NCBI GenBank assembly: GCA_027943335.1
Contig: BSBK01001304.1
Location: 434,001 to 498,000, forward strand
Direction of reading: 5' to 3'
From: Chamaecyparis obtusa
Lineage: Eukaryota > Streptophyta > Pinopsida > Cupressales > Cupressaceae
DNA: 64,000 bases
Each line of letters begins with the position of its first letter. Positions within the stretch are counted from its first letter, which is position 1. Position numbers and translations under genes: made by a program. A model generated the notes under the pieces. It ran no database searches, was not told the origin of the DNA, and worked only from the letters and a program-made list of their open reading frames with translations. Below are positions 22,099 through 35,592 of this stretch, piece by piece.

Positions 22099-24846
22099 GT
22101 ACCTACGAATAGGTACCTTCTCCCACTCCCATCCATAGCCTTTACTAGTGCTAATGGCATGGGCAAGGCACATTTAATCTTTTTTAATGTTTGAACCCAT
22201 TCCCGTAAGTTTAATTAAGTTTTTACTTGTTACTCTTCAGTCAGTTATCTTGGTTCTAGCCACTTAGGGCCCTGGCCCCGCACTGAGAGCCACTCACTAG
22301 GTGTCGTTAGGTTTTTGTACCCTTAACCCACATATCACAATTACATCATACATGTAGTAAAAACACATTATAAACACATTGAGAACTACTACAAGGAATA
22401 AAAAATAAAAAGATAGCTTATGAACATTTAGGGAAATTAGGAATGTTTAAGGATGTTTACAGTGTCCTAATCCTTTTAGACAACTCTAAACGCTACAATG
22501 TTTTCTACACATATCCTAACCCTATTAAGGCATGTAAATGCACTAAATATGACCATCACCAACAAGAAATTAACAAAATTAAGGTTCACACAAAATTCCA
22601 TCTACCAAAAGATAATGCTCCCTAAATTTCATTCTAAACCTAAAATTTGACTAAGCCTAAAATTTGACTAAGTCTAATTTTATTAAAAAAATCTAAAAAT
22701 TAGAAGTTACAACTTAACTCCTAGGAAGCTGAAACCTATCCCAATCAATCCAAAAGGTACCTAATCCCTTTATACAAGTATAACTTAAAGTATAAGAAGT
22801 AAACTTATACTTAAATGTTATACTTGTATAAAGAGAAAACCTATTTATTATACTACTTGGCTTAAATATTAAACTTCTTCAACTTCAACCCTAATACAAA
22901 TGTAACATCTAATCACATGAAATGACACAGGTAATAACTATTAACTTGGCCAAATGACAACGAACCAAAACACAACCAAATGATAGAATATTTGCTATTG
23001 CACAAATGACTAACATAATATTATAATGCCGCAATATTTCTATTGCATAAACGGCTAACATAATAAATGAATGACAAAATAAAAGTAATGCCAGAACATT
23101 ATAAATAGCTGGAATAATATAAATAAAACAAAAATGGCTGTCATAATAACATTTCTATTGTATAAACAACACATAATCAATTCTTATTAAAATGATAGAA
23201 TACTACAATAATATAACATTTGTAATACAATAATATATCATTGCTATAATGTATGGATGGCTGGCATAATAATACAATAATATATACATGACCAGCAATA
23301 ATACATTAATGTATCAATATTCTGTAATAATACATTATTACAGAATACATCAATACATTATTACATAATACATTTATGTATCAACATTTCGTAATAATAA
23401 CACACAATACAATACAATGATAATACAATAGTACACATATATTTTACAATAATACAACATACAAAAATTTTCAGCAAATCTAAATACAACATTCATACTA
23501 TAAAATAAATCTACTTCTCAGGATGGATTCCAACTTGGAGTCTTGTGAAGATCGGTTGATGAAGGAAGATCCAATCCCCAACTTTTCCAGCACTCCTTTG
23601 AATCCCTCTGCTTGCAATCTTCTAGCCTCTACCCATAACAATCCAAATGCCAAACTCAAAGAACAAGGAAATTCTCTCCTCAAAAATAGAAATTTTCCTA
23701 CAATAATAATACTAATCTTCTTCTCGAAATCAACTCTTCTCCCTGAACTCCCATACATAGGAAAGTCTTTCCTGTAAATAGAATGGAGGAGGTGGTTGCA
23801 TAGGTAATCCAACTGATGCAACCATCTCAACTATCCATTCGTTAATAGTTAATGGGATGTTTTGCAAATCCATTCTCGTAAAGGGAGAAATAAATTTTAA
23901 ATAAAACTATAATATTTGTTTCCCTAAATTTAAGGGTGTAAAAATAAATAATATAATCTTAAAATAATTTACTAATTTATTTAACTATGGTAATAGAATC
24001 TATTTACCATTTATAAGAATAACATAGATTTATAAGAATAGTTTGTTTCACACAATTAATTTATTATATAATATTAATATATATATATGTATTCATAGGC
24101 ATATGTGTGCACCCATATGCTTATGGTACATATATCATAAATAAGACACATTATTATTCATATCAAATATTAAGAATAACATTATTATAAAATATATTAT
24201 TTATTTATACACTAATCCACATTTAAAAATATATATTAGGTAGCTACTAACATAAGTTAGATTCTACCACTATTATTTAAAACATTTATTATTAATATTG
24301 CCATAGACACTTTGTTATTATGAGTATTATAAAATAATACCATAAAATTATTCATTATTATCGATATTTAAAATCACATGATTTAATCACACACCATCTT
24401 GTTCCTAATGAGATATGCTAGTATAATAGTAGCTACTACTAAGGATAAATTACTAAATCATACCTTAAAATAAACAATGGCTCACATCAATAATCTACTA
24501 ACAAAGTTGAGCATACCATGAAGTAAAAACTACCATACTCAAAACCTCATTCTCAATGAATACAAAAGACAAGGAACTATCTACAAGGTCCACAAAACTA
24601 GTAAACTGAGATTTCACATAATACATCCACACAAGGGACTGAATCAACACTTCCCACCTAAGGATAAAAGGATCAAAGGTGAAGTTTCTTCCTATGAAAT
24701 CTGGTGATATCTCTGTAACAACAACAACGATCGAGAATTTTGAGGGATTGCTTAGATCTGTGAAGCTAGGTGGAGACGATACCCAGTACTTGCAATCCTA
24801 CATCACCAAGAAGAGATACATATACATACATATGGATATACAAATC

Positions 24847-24848
<2 letters not shown>

Positions 24849-24933
<85 letters not shown>
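24849..24933. repeat. (AT)n microsatellite, about 42 repeats
   Basis: Uninterrupted AT dinucleotides. Reading frames through it give only Ile-Tyr runs and are not genes. Confidence 0.97.
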
Positions 24934-24937
<4 letters not shown>

Positions 24938-25261
24938 CAAATGACTAGGATCAATACATCGTGTGGACCACAACTAAGTGAGTAACTACGACTGCATCCT
25001 GAGTCATGAAAACACATCAGACACATATCTATGAAACATAAAATATCATGATAATGGTTAGATTCAAATCCTAAGTTAGATCCATAAAACATATAAAAAT
25101 AGATGGTTTTCTAATCTCATAAACATATAAATGATAACCATAAATGAGCATATCAATCATATCATCATCCACAAAACATAAATGTAAATGTATAGTTCTA
25201 ACCATCATAATAGAATGTCCAAGTTAGAAAGTCCAAGTATCACCATAGGAGAGGTATTACA

Positions 25262-25485
25262 GGAAGGTCCTCCCAAATTCATAGGGAAATGTCTCATCAA
25301 ATACATGGTGTTATGCATGAACTCGATGCTTAGAGCACAAAAATCCCTCAAATGGTCTTGTGGGTCTGTTTTACCCATGTACTTATCATATTTAGGAAAT
25401 ATAGTGTTAAATGAAAAATGTGACATGACCAAACTTTTGTCAAATAGGAATGGACATAAGGCTTCAATAGAAAATGGCTTAGGTT
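25262..25485 (-). pseudogene. E5 gag, 5' part (decayed)
   Basis: The minus-strand reading PKYDKYMGKTDPQDHLRDF, then MYLMRHFPMNLGGPS aligns with E7 gag AQYDKYYGNGDLHDHVCQF then SYLMRLFPRSLKGQ. It continues into 20175-21075 after removal of E6. It is cut on the right by the E7 LTR; readable gag-like codons may run a few tens of bases past 25486, so the exact edge is uncertain. Confidence 0.75.
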
Positions 25486-26485
25486 TGTATGCACCCTAAA
25501 ATGGTTTCCTAGACTTTGGGCCCCATTCTTCAATTTATCAATTTTTTGAATCAATGCTTTGCAATATTTTCAAATCAATTTCCTTGATCAAATCGTAATT
25601 AATTTAATTATTTCAATTTTTCCTAAGCTTTGATCATTTTATCCTAAGCCTCATTTAATTAAAATAAAAATTCCCTTTTTAATTAAATAAATCTTTTAAT
25701 TAAATAAAATCATCTCATTTAATTAAAATCCTTCTTCTAATAAATACATAAATAAAATCCCCACTTAAATATCTCTTTGCTGAAAAAGGAAATAAAAATA
25801 AATAAAAATCTCTTTTTCTCTCCACTTTAAATGCACATACTTTTAAGTGGTGGGCCTTTTTCATCTTTTTGCCTCTTAAAGAATCTTTGAGCACATGGAT
25901 CAACTAAGATTTAATCTCCACCATTGCTCATTTCTTTTTGTCTCTTAATCTTAACCATGTAATTTCTTTTATAAAGAACCCTCTCCTTCTCATTTTCATA
26001 TCTAGGTTTTCATATTGTTACGCTACAGGTTTGGAGAGCGATTTTGGAGAAGATTATTGAGCACTTGAGCTTGGATATTGCAACTTCTCTCTTCTTTTCT
26101 TCTTCTCTCATGCCCCATTTCAATCCATTTAGATTAATTTTTCACTTGTATATTAGATTAGATTCATATTTTCTTTCATAGATTAATCTTGCATAAGCAT
26201 TTTCTTTCATAGATTAGTTTTCTTTCATGCATTGTTATCATATAGAATAGCTTTCATTTTCATTGCATGTATACTTGATGATCATGGAGACTACCATTCT
26301 TTCTTTTCCTCTTTTAATCTCTCATTTTGTGGTGTACTTGCATGGGCACAAACTAGGTCAAATATGAGGGCCTCCATCAAACCCTTGCACTCCATGAATA
26401 GAGAGCTCAGAGCCAATATTTGAGATCTCATTCTTGAGTAATCTTGGACACAATGTCTCATTGAAGTGTGACAACATTTTAGCAC
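25486..26485 (+). repeat. E7 5' LTR (approximate limits)
   Basis: It is proposed to start TGTATGCACCCTAAAATGG and to end near TTTTAGCACA just before the PBS. It contains repeated TTAATTAAAT stretches (about 25600-25740), resembling the E8 LTR in style but not closely in sequence, and TATAAAG at 25970-25976. With no second copy present, both ends are inferred. No genes. Confidence 0.55.
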
Positions 26486-26492
26486 ATATTTT

Positions 26493-26510
26493 TGGCACCC
26501 ACCATGGGGA
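26493..26510 (+). promoter_or_regulatory. E7 primer binding site
   Basis: TGGCACCCACCATGGGGA resembles the TGGCGCCCACCGTGGGGC-type PBS I associate with plant Tat-branch Gypsy elements. It lies a few bases after the inferred LTR end. The primer tRNA is not assigned. Confidence 0.55.
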
Positions 26511-29160
26511 AACCCACTTTTACATGCTAGTTTTGATTATTTTTGGAGCTAACCCCCTTGTGCAGATTTACTTGGAGACTAAAACCCTAGATTTTTAAAG
26601 ATTTGATTATATCTCCCAAACTACTTTGTGTTTTAATCTGAAAATGTTTTTTGCAGGTTGGCGACATATCAGAGAAGCTCCAATAAAAAAATTCAAAATT
26701 TTTGGAGGTATTTTCAATTTTTTATAGTTTTTTCTTGATTTTTCATAAAAAAAATAATTTTCAGCGCAAATTAGCATATTTTTTAGAAATTTTAAATTTT
26801 CAGAAAGCTCTTCAAATTCTGCAGGGGGTCCATTCTTTATGTTTTAAATTTGGATGCAATATCATAACTCAAATAATTGATTTACAAAAACTAGTTTCTT
26901 TTGGTAAAATGGATCTCTAGGGCACAAATGAAGAGATTTTTCTAAAAATTTTACATTTTTGGAAAGCTCTCTATTTTCTAGAAGGGGTATCTATTTTGCA
27001 TTTCTATTTTTCTAGCTGAAATCATATAAAAAAAATCAGATCTTGTTGACTAGGTCAAATGCAAAAAAAATAAAATTTTGTGATGAGTATGCACTTATTT
27101 TTCATGGTTCAATGCATGATATGAGTTGTCATTTGAATTATTTGTTTGCTATTATTTCTCGTAACAATTTATTTTCAGATCTAACCCTAGGGTTTACATA
27201 AGTTGGATATACATTGCATATCTTGTTTTCTTGTTTTCTTGTTGGAGAGTTCGTGGCTTGCTTGCACAAAAAAAACTCAACAAAAATCTAGTAAGCGCGT
27301 TATATTGGACTTGAGGTATTTTGTTCAATCTCTATAACATTTGGATTTTGGGAATAAAATGAATCTCTCATATATTTGGCTTGAGTGTTTATTGGTTTCA
27401 TAGATCACACTTCAAATTTGGGCTCTAAAAAATAACATAGATTCACTTTCTTGCATATGTGTTTCACATAGTAATTAGGCCCTATGAACACTATTTGTGG
27501 TGTTCTTGAGAGAGTGGGTTTCCTGAAAAGATCTTCTTGATGATAGAACCCCTTGTAGGTAGAGAGGATATTATTACTATCTCATGGTCTTATATTGTTA
27601 CTATCTCATGGTCTTACTTGGTTTGGTCCTCAACATTGATCGGTATGTTCTCTCTTGGACCCACTTAGAGAGCTCGGTAGACATTGTTGTTGACCTTACA
27701 AACCTTTGTGAGGTGGTTTCAATCTTAGCATGTCAATGACTCTATTTGCTCTATTTTGGTGAAGTGAATAGGCTAGAGGATTATGCTCTACTCCATTTTT
27801 GGGTAGTACCAGAAACTCAGATCCTTGAATCTAAGCTAAGTCCCCATGTGGTCCTTTTTGTGAGTCACCTTGTTAGAGAGGGTTAATCATAGTGGACACT
27901 CCCTTAATTGGGTAAACCACATGGATGGAACCTCAAGCAGTAATAGCCATTTTTGCCATGGTAGTGACAACCACTATATAAATTTCTTTGTGAAAGAAAT
28001 CTCCACGGGTGTAATTTCTTGTTGGGCTGTCAAATCTCCTTAGCATCTCTGATTGATTAAATTCTCAGAATGTGTCAAAACCCTGGTGCACCTAGATTGG
28101 AGTTCACCCTCATGAGATTACAAAAGTTGCAGAGTCAAACCATTACTAAGAACCATAGTGCAACTAAATTTTTATTTGCTAGGACTATGTGTGTGATTGG
28201 AAAAACATTTTGAGAACATACACAAGTAGTTCTTAAGGAGTAGAAATACTAGGTCACTATTCTTGTTCGTGTGTAAGGTTGCTTTTTCTCTTGCTCATTG
28301 TTTGAAGACATTGTTTTCTTGAACTCCTTAATTGTTTTCTAGCGTGCTTATTTCATGATAAAAAATTATTGATGCATCTAGTTGGTTATACAAATGAAAA
28401 AAAAATGAGTTCCAGAATTCCCAACTTTGACCAAATTTCCTTCAAAATTGGATTTTACCCACTCATTGGTCAAGAGTCATATGATACTAAAAAATCATCA
28501 CACACTATTCTAAGTTTTATCATGCAATAACTCATTGCTACTTTTGTATCACACTATTTTCCTAGATTTTATCACATCTACTACCTAGATTCTATCGCAC
28601 TGCTTCCTGAGAAATCTCATTTGGAAAGGTTATATCGCCCTACTATCCTGTGAACTATCGCACAAAGCCATCTTGTTGTCTTCTTGATTCATGACATTTT
28701 TTAGTCTTCCTTGGTCAATCCAAATTTTAGTAGGTAACTTACCCTACTATTAGAAGTCTATTTTCACCTTGGGTTCATGTGATTTGACCTCTTGAATTAG
28801 TAATCTTTGATTTCACAATTGACCTTTCTTGGAATCAGTAGGTTAGAAATCATCGTTGTTGAGAAGATAAATCTTTGGATTCTTTAATAACACACTTGGA
28901 GAGTCTTAGTAATCTTTTGTCCAATCCACTTCCATACAATTTCAAATTCAATCAATTATATTTTGGGTAAATCATCCTCCTGATCCATATGTATTCAGAT
29001 AGTTATCTATTTATTAGGCACCTCTGTGGCAGTGTTGGTTTATTCCTTTTGCAAAAATTCTATCTTATCACCTCTCTTTTGGACAATTGAGTGTTGTTAC
29101 TATCCTAGTTTGGTACCAACATTTCTTAGGGTAGTCTTATCACCTAGGATTATTTATCTC
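26511..29160 (+). other. E7 long noncoding leader
   Basis: There are 2.65 kb between PBS and gag with no credible ORF. Phrases recur in degenerate form, for example an AAAGCTCT..ATTTTCT block followed by a gap and GGTAT/GGTCCATTCT (about 26800-27000), and CTATCGCAC near 28590-28670. Long leaders made of eroded repeats are typical of large Tat/Ogre elements. Confidence 0.55.
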
Positions 29161-31775
29161 ATGTCGGTTACAATAAGATATCAAATAAATCAAGGAAAAT
29201 GACCTCAAGTAGTCTATGGCCAATTACCCTTAGTTGAAACTCACAAAAAATGTAATGGAAAGGAGCCTGTCTTTGATCAATCCCCTAGGAATACCTCAGA
29301 AGCTTGGTTTAATCCTAAAAGAAATCTTAGTGAGTTGAGCACACCCTCAACACCCTTTCATTCAGATATGGATATGAGTTACACAAGGACTCAAAAAGAA
29401 AGGGAAGAAATGGATAGCAATCTTGATGACATACTCCAAAGACAAAGAGATAACATTCTTTATGGTAACTCATCTCTCATGTCTACTAGATATCTAGATG
29501 CACATCAAAGGACTGAAAGAGAAATGAGGAGATCCTCTCATGGAGGGAAATCATAATATGGTAGCCAAGATGGTGAGACTTATGAAACTCATGTGAATGC
29601 AGCATACAAAAATGATTCTTTGAGACATTCAAGACCAAGTTCACCACTCCAATCAGTTTAAAGATATACAAGTGAAAGACTTAAAATAATTGAGCATGAA
29701 AAGAAAGCCTTCCTAGATGAACAAGCTAAGAAGGAAGAGAAACTTAGACTCCTAGAGGAGGAAAGATGAGCCTTATTGGATATGGAAAGGAGAGCCACAC
29801 AAGAAGAGAGAGACAAACTCTTGGCTCAATAACTCAATGATCAATACAACAACATGTATGTTGATGGTGGAAACAACTCTCCTCCACTCGCTCCTCCTAA
29901 GACTCCATGAAGTGGAAGATATTCAAGATCACCATCAAGATCTCCTAGCCCTTAGAGGAAGAAGGGCTCCACAATATGATCATTATAGGAGACCAACACC
30001 TCCTAGGAACTCAAGGAAACCTTCTCAACATGCTCATCATGGTTCAAAATATGGAGGAAGTAGCTCAAGTCATGGTCTTGACTCCTTAGATTTCATGAAA
30101 ATGCAACAAGAACCATCCTTCCAACAATATGTGGAGAAATGTGTGGAACAAAACAAAGATAAATTCTTGGAGAGTTTGATCATTGAAGGAGCTAAGGTCC
30201 CTAAAAACTTTGATAGAGATAGAAAGATCAAGAAGCAAGGTCCATCCATGGAAGAAATGATCAAACAAATGCAAAATAAGATTGAGAAAATGTCAACACC
30301 AAAGAGCTCATTCAATCTTGACTCAATTTGTCCTAATCCTTTCAACAAAAGTATGAGCATGAAGGATTTTCCTTGAAAAGTTGAGATAGCACAATATGAC
30401 AAGTATTATGGTAATGGAGATCTGCATGATCATGTATGCCAATTCTATACTATGAGTTTTGAGTTCCATCAAGATGATTCCTACCTTATGAGATTGTTTC
30501 CAAGAAGTCTCAAAGGTCAAGCGATGGAATGGTTCACAAACATAACTCCCCCTATCAAGACTTTTAAAGAGCTAGTCCATAGATTTGTTCAACACTTTGC
30601 TTACAAACTTTCAAGATCTGTCACCATGTTGGACTTATGCAACTTAAAGCAACATCAAGGGGAACCCTTTGTCACTTTCTTAAAAAGGTGGAGACGACAG
30701 TGCTCTTGATATTCTAGAACCATTCATGAAGATGAAAAAATTGACATCCTTGTTAGCAATTTGGTTCCTAAGATGTGGTATGAAGTTAAGAAAATGGTCT
30801 TTGATTCCTTTGACACCATGGTCAAAACCGCATGTAGGATTGAAGATGTTTTGAAAGAACGAGGAATTTTGGCCAACAACAAAAACAACAACAATGGTCA
30901 AAATAACAACTCTAATAAGAATAATGGAAAGAAATCACACTGGAACAGGAACAAACAAGTGGTTAATGATGGAGTTGTGGACTCCTCTCAATCCAAAGAT
31001 CAAGTTGTTCTTCACTTGTCTAGTGTTGTTCAAGCTATGAAGCTCAACTCATCTAATCAACAAGAGTACAAACCAAAGTACCAAGATTTGCATCAATTTG
31101 CAAATCTTGGTGAATCATATGAAGCTGTCTTCAAAAAACTCATTGCCAGCAATCTTGTGCATCATCAATCCAACAAATTTTAGCATACCTACAGTTAAGC
31201 CATATTGGTCGAATGAGGAAGCCTATTGCATATTTCATAATGGCATTGGACATGATATTGAACATTGTTGGAAACTTAGGCATATCATCCAAGATCTCAT
31301 TGAGAGTGACAAGATTAAAATAGAGGATTTGAACACCAATGCTGATCATAAGGCATTCAAAGAGCCTTTTCCCAAGTATGAAAAAGGGGAAAACTCTAAA
31401 CCTGAGAATGGAAAGGCTGAGATTAATTACACTTACACAGCTGTGCAAAATGTTGTCAATATGCATGAAGTGGTAGAAGAAAGTGTCAACATGTTGAGAA
31501 ATAGAGATCCCTATGGTTATGATCTAGACATAGATTCTCCTCCTATCTTTGATGAAGGACCCATTGTGGTGCTAAGGGGTCCTAACTCTAGAATACCATC
31601 TCAAGCTTCCAATGCTATCACCCGAAGTCAAGGTCTAGTTATCCTTAGAGGACCCAATTCAAGTCAATCCAGTAAACCAAAGAAAGTGGCATCCAAGAAT
31701 GTCACCTCAAAGCCAGTAGTTAATTCCAAATTGAGCTATAGTCTTGTTGATCAGTTGCAGAGAACCCCATCTTAG
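29161..31775 (+). pseudogene. E7 Gypsy gag (decayed, frameshifted)
   Basis: The first plausible ATG is at 29161, followed by an early TGA. The N-terminal part is charged with a Lys/Glu-rich coiled coil (about 29690-29800, EHEKKAFLDEQAKKEEK). A frameshift near 29935 moves the frame. The gag core lies at 30380-30870: YDKYYGNGDLHDHVCQF, LMRLFPRSLKGQAMEWF, FLKRWRRQCS, RIEDVLKERG. An Asn-rich linker follows. A second frameshift near 31150 leads to YCIFHNGIGHDIEHC, a degenerate zinc-finger-like block, and IQDLIES. The tail to 31775 is a Pro/Ser spacer with two copies of VVLRGPNS/VILRGPNS. In-frame stops include TAA 29554 and TGA near 30707. Confidence 0.8.
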
Positions 31776-32331
31776 ATTTCAATTTTCAAGCTTAGAGTTG
31801 TCCACAAGACACAAGCAAGTACTTGAGGATGCTTTGCATGTAGAAAATGTCCCTAATAACTTAGATGTTGATCAATTCCAAACCATGGTTAATCATATTT
31901 CTAGCCCTCATTACCTAACTTTCTCAGAAGAAGATGATAAAGCTTTGAGCCATCCACATAATCTTGTCCTTCATATTGAAGTCATGATTCACAAAACCTA
32001 TGTCAGACATGTGCTGATTGATGGGGGTGTTGGGCTTAATATTTGTACTTTAAGTCTTTTAAAAATATTGGGTTATTTTGAAGAAGTCATTGATGCCAGA
32101 AGAAAGATCACTATAAAAGCCTATGATGAGGCAGAAAGAAGTTCCAAAGGATTAGCCATCCTTCCTGTTAGGATTGTCCCTATTGAAAAAGATATTTTGT
32201 TTCAAATTGTTGATGCTGGTCCTCTAGCATACAATATCTTACTTGGTAGACCATGGATCCATGATATGAAAGTAGTGTTGTCTACCTACCATCAGTGTGT
32301 TAAGTTCCCCTACAATGGAGTAGAAATTTGA
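31744..32331 (+). pseudogene. E7 aspartic protease region
   Basis: An open segment of 195 codons contains THKQVLEDALHVENVP-type sequence (here RHKQVL), LTFSEEDD and the active-site block VLIDGGVGLNI with Asp at about residue 93, then LLGRPWIHDM near the C-terminus. DGG in place of D(S/T)G is common in this branch. The protease would cut the polyprotein. The segment is open over its length, but the frames before and after are broken. Confidence 0.8.
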
Positions 32332-33869
32332 ATCCAGGGGATAGAACTTTGTCTCCCATTGCAATTTCAGCAAGTACTCATGTTCCCCTCAATAGAGAAG
32401 TAAAATATTTCAATGCAACTTTAGCAGAATGTAAGGATAAGTTCAAATAAATAGACCTTGGTATGTGGGGGTATCAACTTGACTCCTTTGCAAAGCTTCT
32501 AGTTTCACCTAGGTCCTATGGCAAGCCTTCACAAGAAATGAGACCTTCCTCTTTAGCCATGACTTTATTTGGCACATTTGTAGAATCCTCAATGCCTATT
32601 CAAGATGAAAAAGAAGAGGTGGCTAATAGAAACTAGATTTATAGAGAAGAAAAATACAAGTAGAATGAGAACTTCTCTCCCTCTCCTAAGGCCTATGGAA
32701 GAGTGTATACTCTTGTTAAGTAGATGGGCTATTCTAGACATGGCCCTCTTAGTCACATACTAGATGCTAGAGTTGAACCTCTCAATCATTCTCTTTTTGG
32801 ACATAGATCTAAGAAGACAATTGGCCTAGGATTTGAGAATCATAACAGGAACATTGCTCCTATCCTTGATGAGTTAAATAGTGAAGATGAACCAAAATAT
32901 AGGCCAAATTTGAAAAACCAACAAGATATGTCTGAAGATTGGGTCCCTTCCACCAATCTCCTTTCGGGAGATTCAAATAATCTAGTTGCTCATGCGATAG
33001 TTGTAAACATAGAACAAGATGAGTTAGATATTTAGAGAGATGTTACCCTTGATGACATTAGAGCTTCTACATCAAGGCGTCCCAAGCCTTCATGGTGTAA
33101 ACATCCCAGTCGAGATTTAGAAATGGATTCACATGAATATGAATGTGACTCTCTCTCTGATGCTTCTATAGTTGACATGGATGTTGATGTCATCCATACT
33201 TATAGTTCTCAACCCAAGGTAGCTAAAGAGTCAAGTGTAGGATTAGAGGATTTGATCCCATGGGTTGCTTTAGTGGACAATTCTTCACTTGTTAGGAAGA
33301 ATCCTAATTTGGGTAGCTGAGGAGGATACTTGATAAATTCTGACTCTTCAGTCACCAGAGATGATACCATTCATATCCACAACCTTGAACCAGACATTGA
33401 CTTACCCCTTGCTCATCCTCACCTCATTGATTGGTCCCAACGCTATCAAAAGCCTAAACTCTTAAATTTCCAAAATGACTATGAGATAGCTTGTTATTTA
33501 AAAACCATTGAACTCATAGTCTCTTCCACCAATGAACCAACTATGAGCATGACAGAACTAGACATCAAGTACCTTAGTCAAAAAATAAAAAGAAAAGAAA
33601 AAAATAATAAGAGTTATGATGGCAAAAACCACTATGTGCCGGTGTCAGAACCTAAAAAGGTAAAAATAAATGACATATCCAAGGGTGAAAACCTCTCTGA
33701 GGCACCTAAGGATGAGGTACTTGATCATCTCCCAAGTTACTTCTAAGATAGATCTCCAGTGCTAGTTGAGCCAACACAACCAGTCAACTTTAATACAGAT
33801 GAGGCTCCACAGATAGTACATTTCACTCAATCCTTATCAACATAGGAAAGAGAAGCATACACCAAGTTC
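32332..33869 (+). pseudogene. E7 protease-RT spacer (decayed)
   Basis: One frame runs from about 32500 to the RT, interrupted by stops. Readable blocks are GYSRHGPLSHILDAR, LFGHRSKKTIGLGFEN (32724-33035, a Gly-rich block sometimes present in this branch), an acidic Asp/Ser-rich stretch (33123-33320) and DWSQRYQKPKLLNFQND (33330-33746). No catalytic domain is recognised. Confidence 0.6.
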
Positions 33870-34190
33870 TTATAGAGAAAGAAGATCAATTTTGCATGGA
33901 CTTATTCAGATATGCCAAGATTGGACACTAATCTTACTATGCATCACTTATCCATAGCTACACGTATAAAACTAGTCAAACAAAAATTGAGAAAAATACA
34001 TCCTCACATAGCTCTTCTAGTCAAAGAAGAACTAGAAAAACTCCTTAGTGCAAGATTTATAAGAGCTATTGACTATGCCGACTGGATATCAAATATTATC
34101 CCAATTTCTAAACATGACAAGTCCATTCAAATCTGCATAGATTTTAGAGATGTTAATAGAGCATGCCCAAAGGATGATTTTCCACTCCCC
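33870..34190 (+). pseudogene. E7 reverse transcriptase, N-terminal fragment
   Basis: The entry region of Gypsy RT is clear: FAWTYSDMPRLD, HHLSI, LVKEELEKLL, ARFIRAIDYADWISNI, ICIDFRDVNRACPKDDFPLPN. The reading then leaves the family at about 34190, before the catalytic YxDD. The 170 bp from there to 34360 match nothing I recognise. Confidence 0.85.
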
Positions 34191-34360
34191 AATGTTGGGA
34201 CTCAAAAATATAGCATGGGTTTTCAGTACCATGTTTGGTTCTTACAGTTCGAAGCCCTTTAAATGCTTTTTCATGCATATGTACCCGGCTATCATTGTGA
34301 AGCTTATAAGGTGTTCCAGGTGTTTAAAACACTCCATTCAGTATATGCATGCATTCTATG

Positions 34361-35592
34361 TGTAGACACCTAAAAATCCTTTAGAAAATAAAGTATTTTT
34401 ATTTTCTCAAAAATCCCTGATGACATCATCATTTATTAATTAATTATTTATTTAATTAATTAATTTATTTTTTATGTCATTAAATCCCTTTATCTTAATT
34501 AAAAATATTTAATTAAGAAATCCCTCCCAAAGATGTTTAAATCTTATTTAAACATTATCTCCTTATTGATTAATTATTTAATTAATAAATTGACCAAAAA
34601 TACCAAAATAAATAATTTATTTATTTTTTTCCCAAAACTTGGCCAATTCCCTTAAGACCACTAACCTCTTCTAGAATCTTCTAATCCTTCTTTAATTTCG
34701 ATTAAAGGCTAATCCCCTCATTTCCTAACCCTAATCCCAACTCAAAATATTTAATTAAGATTAAATATTTCATCCTCATATTTGTTAAATTCATTTTAAT
34801 AAATATTCTAAAAACCTAAACCATGGAAATAAATAAATCTTTATTTATTTCATAAATCCATGTTTATCCTAAGGAAATTCTAGACTCTTCTAGAAAGTCC
34901 TAACCCTAATCCTAATCCTAATCCCTCCCCTAATCCTGTCACATTCCTTAACCAAGGTTAGCCAACTCCTAAGCTTAACCCAAAGTCAACAAACTTCTAG
35001 AGACTTCTCTTACATGCATTAAGTGCCTTTAAGGCCTCCTTATCCCTCTTACATGCATTTATCATGCATTTAAGAAGCCCCTCACCACTTTCTTACACCC
35101 TTTGACCTTAGGCACATTTCCCAAATTGTGCACATTCCTCCCATCTTTCAACCCAATGCCCTTGTGACACTTGTCACAAGGAGGTGGCCCTGAACTAGCA
35201 CAATCCATGTGCTCCCCTTTGAATGAATCTTGGCCTCTCTTAAGGATTTTGATCCTGGCCACTCATTCCTCCTTCCCAAATCCTATAAATGCTCCTCCTT
35301 TCAAGAGAAAACTCATTAGCTTAACTTTTATTCTCATGCATTGTTATCATGCCCATTTAGCTCTAGACTTAGCATAATCATCTTAATCTAGCTTATTTCC
35401 AAGCATTTTAGCTCATTTTAATTTAGTAATAATGGATTAACTTAGTTTATTTCATTGTTTTGCATAAGCATAGCATCATCACATCTCTATTTGGTCTAAA
35501 ATCAATCTTAGATTACTCATCATGTAGCTAAATCTTCATTTCAGCATCATTTTGGATCCTTGAGGCCTTAGGGGAAAATCAAGTGTTCTACA
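34361..35592 (+). repeat. E8 LTR (approximate)
   Basis: Start TGTAGACACC after CTATG; proposed end GTTCTACA at 35592. TATAAAT at 35284-35290. It shares GCATTGTTATCAT and several short phrases with the E7 LTR. The PBS that should follow is not clear: a TTTTGTGCCATTTATGAGG stretch sits at the equivalent place but is a poor match. Short open frames at 35062-35377 are not genes. Confidence 0.45.

Larger units (their letters stand above)
21076..25261. mobile_element. E6: 4186-bp solo LTR or internally empty unit inside E5
   Basis: The unit starts TGTCATGCCCCGC, ends GAGGTATTACA and is flanked by GGAAG. No second copy of its start was seen inside, and no PBS, PPT or coding sequence was found, so a solo LTR is the simplest reading. 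It has a GC-rich core around 21990-22320 with a complex hairpin (22061-22098), then very AT-rich sequence (about 22900-24500) and an (AT)n run. No genes: open frames at 22443-22625, 23498-23830 and around the AT run are composition artefacts. Orientation cannot be told. A length over 4 kb is large for an LTR but known in some plant lineages. Confidence 0.7.
25486..34190 (+). mobile_element. E7: Tat/Ogre-like Ty3/Gypsy element, truncated in RT
   Basis: Order: LTR (about 25486-26485), PBS (26493-26510), 2.65-kb leader, gag (29161-31775), protease (31744-32331), long spacer and the N-terminal third of RT, which stops abruptly near 34190. A long noncoding leader and an LIDGG protease motif fit the Tat branch of plant Gypsy elements. 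RNase H, integrase and 3' LTR are absent from the window. Coding parts contain stops and at least two frameshifts. Confidence 0.75.

Noticed and set aside
24679..25092. Open frames on both strands through the AT microsatellite
   Set aside because: The product is mostly an Ile-Tyr run from (AT)n; no start context or other domain.
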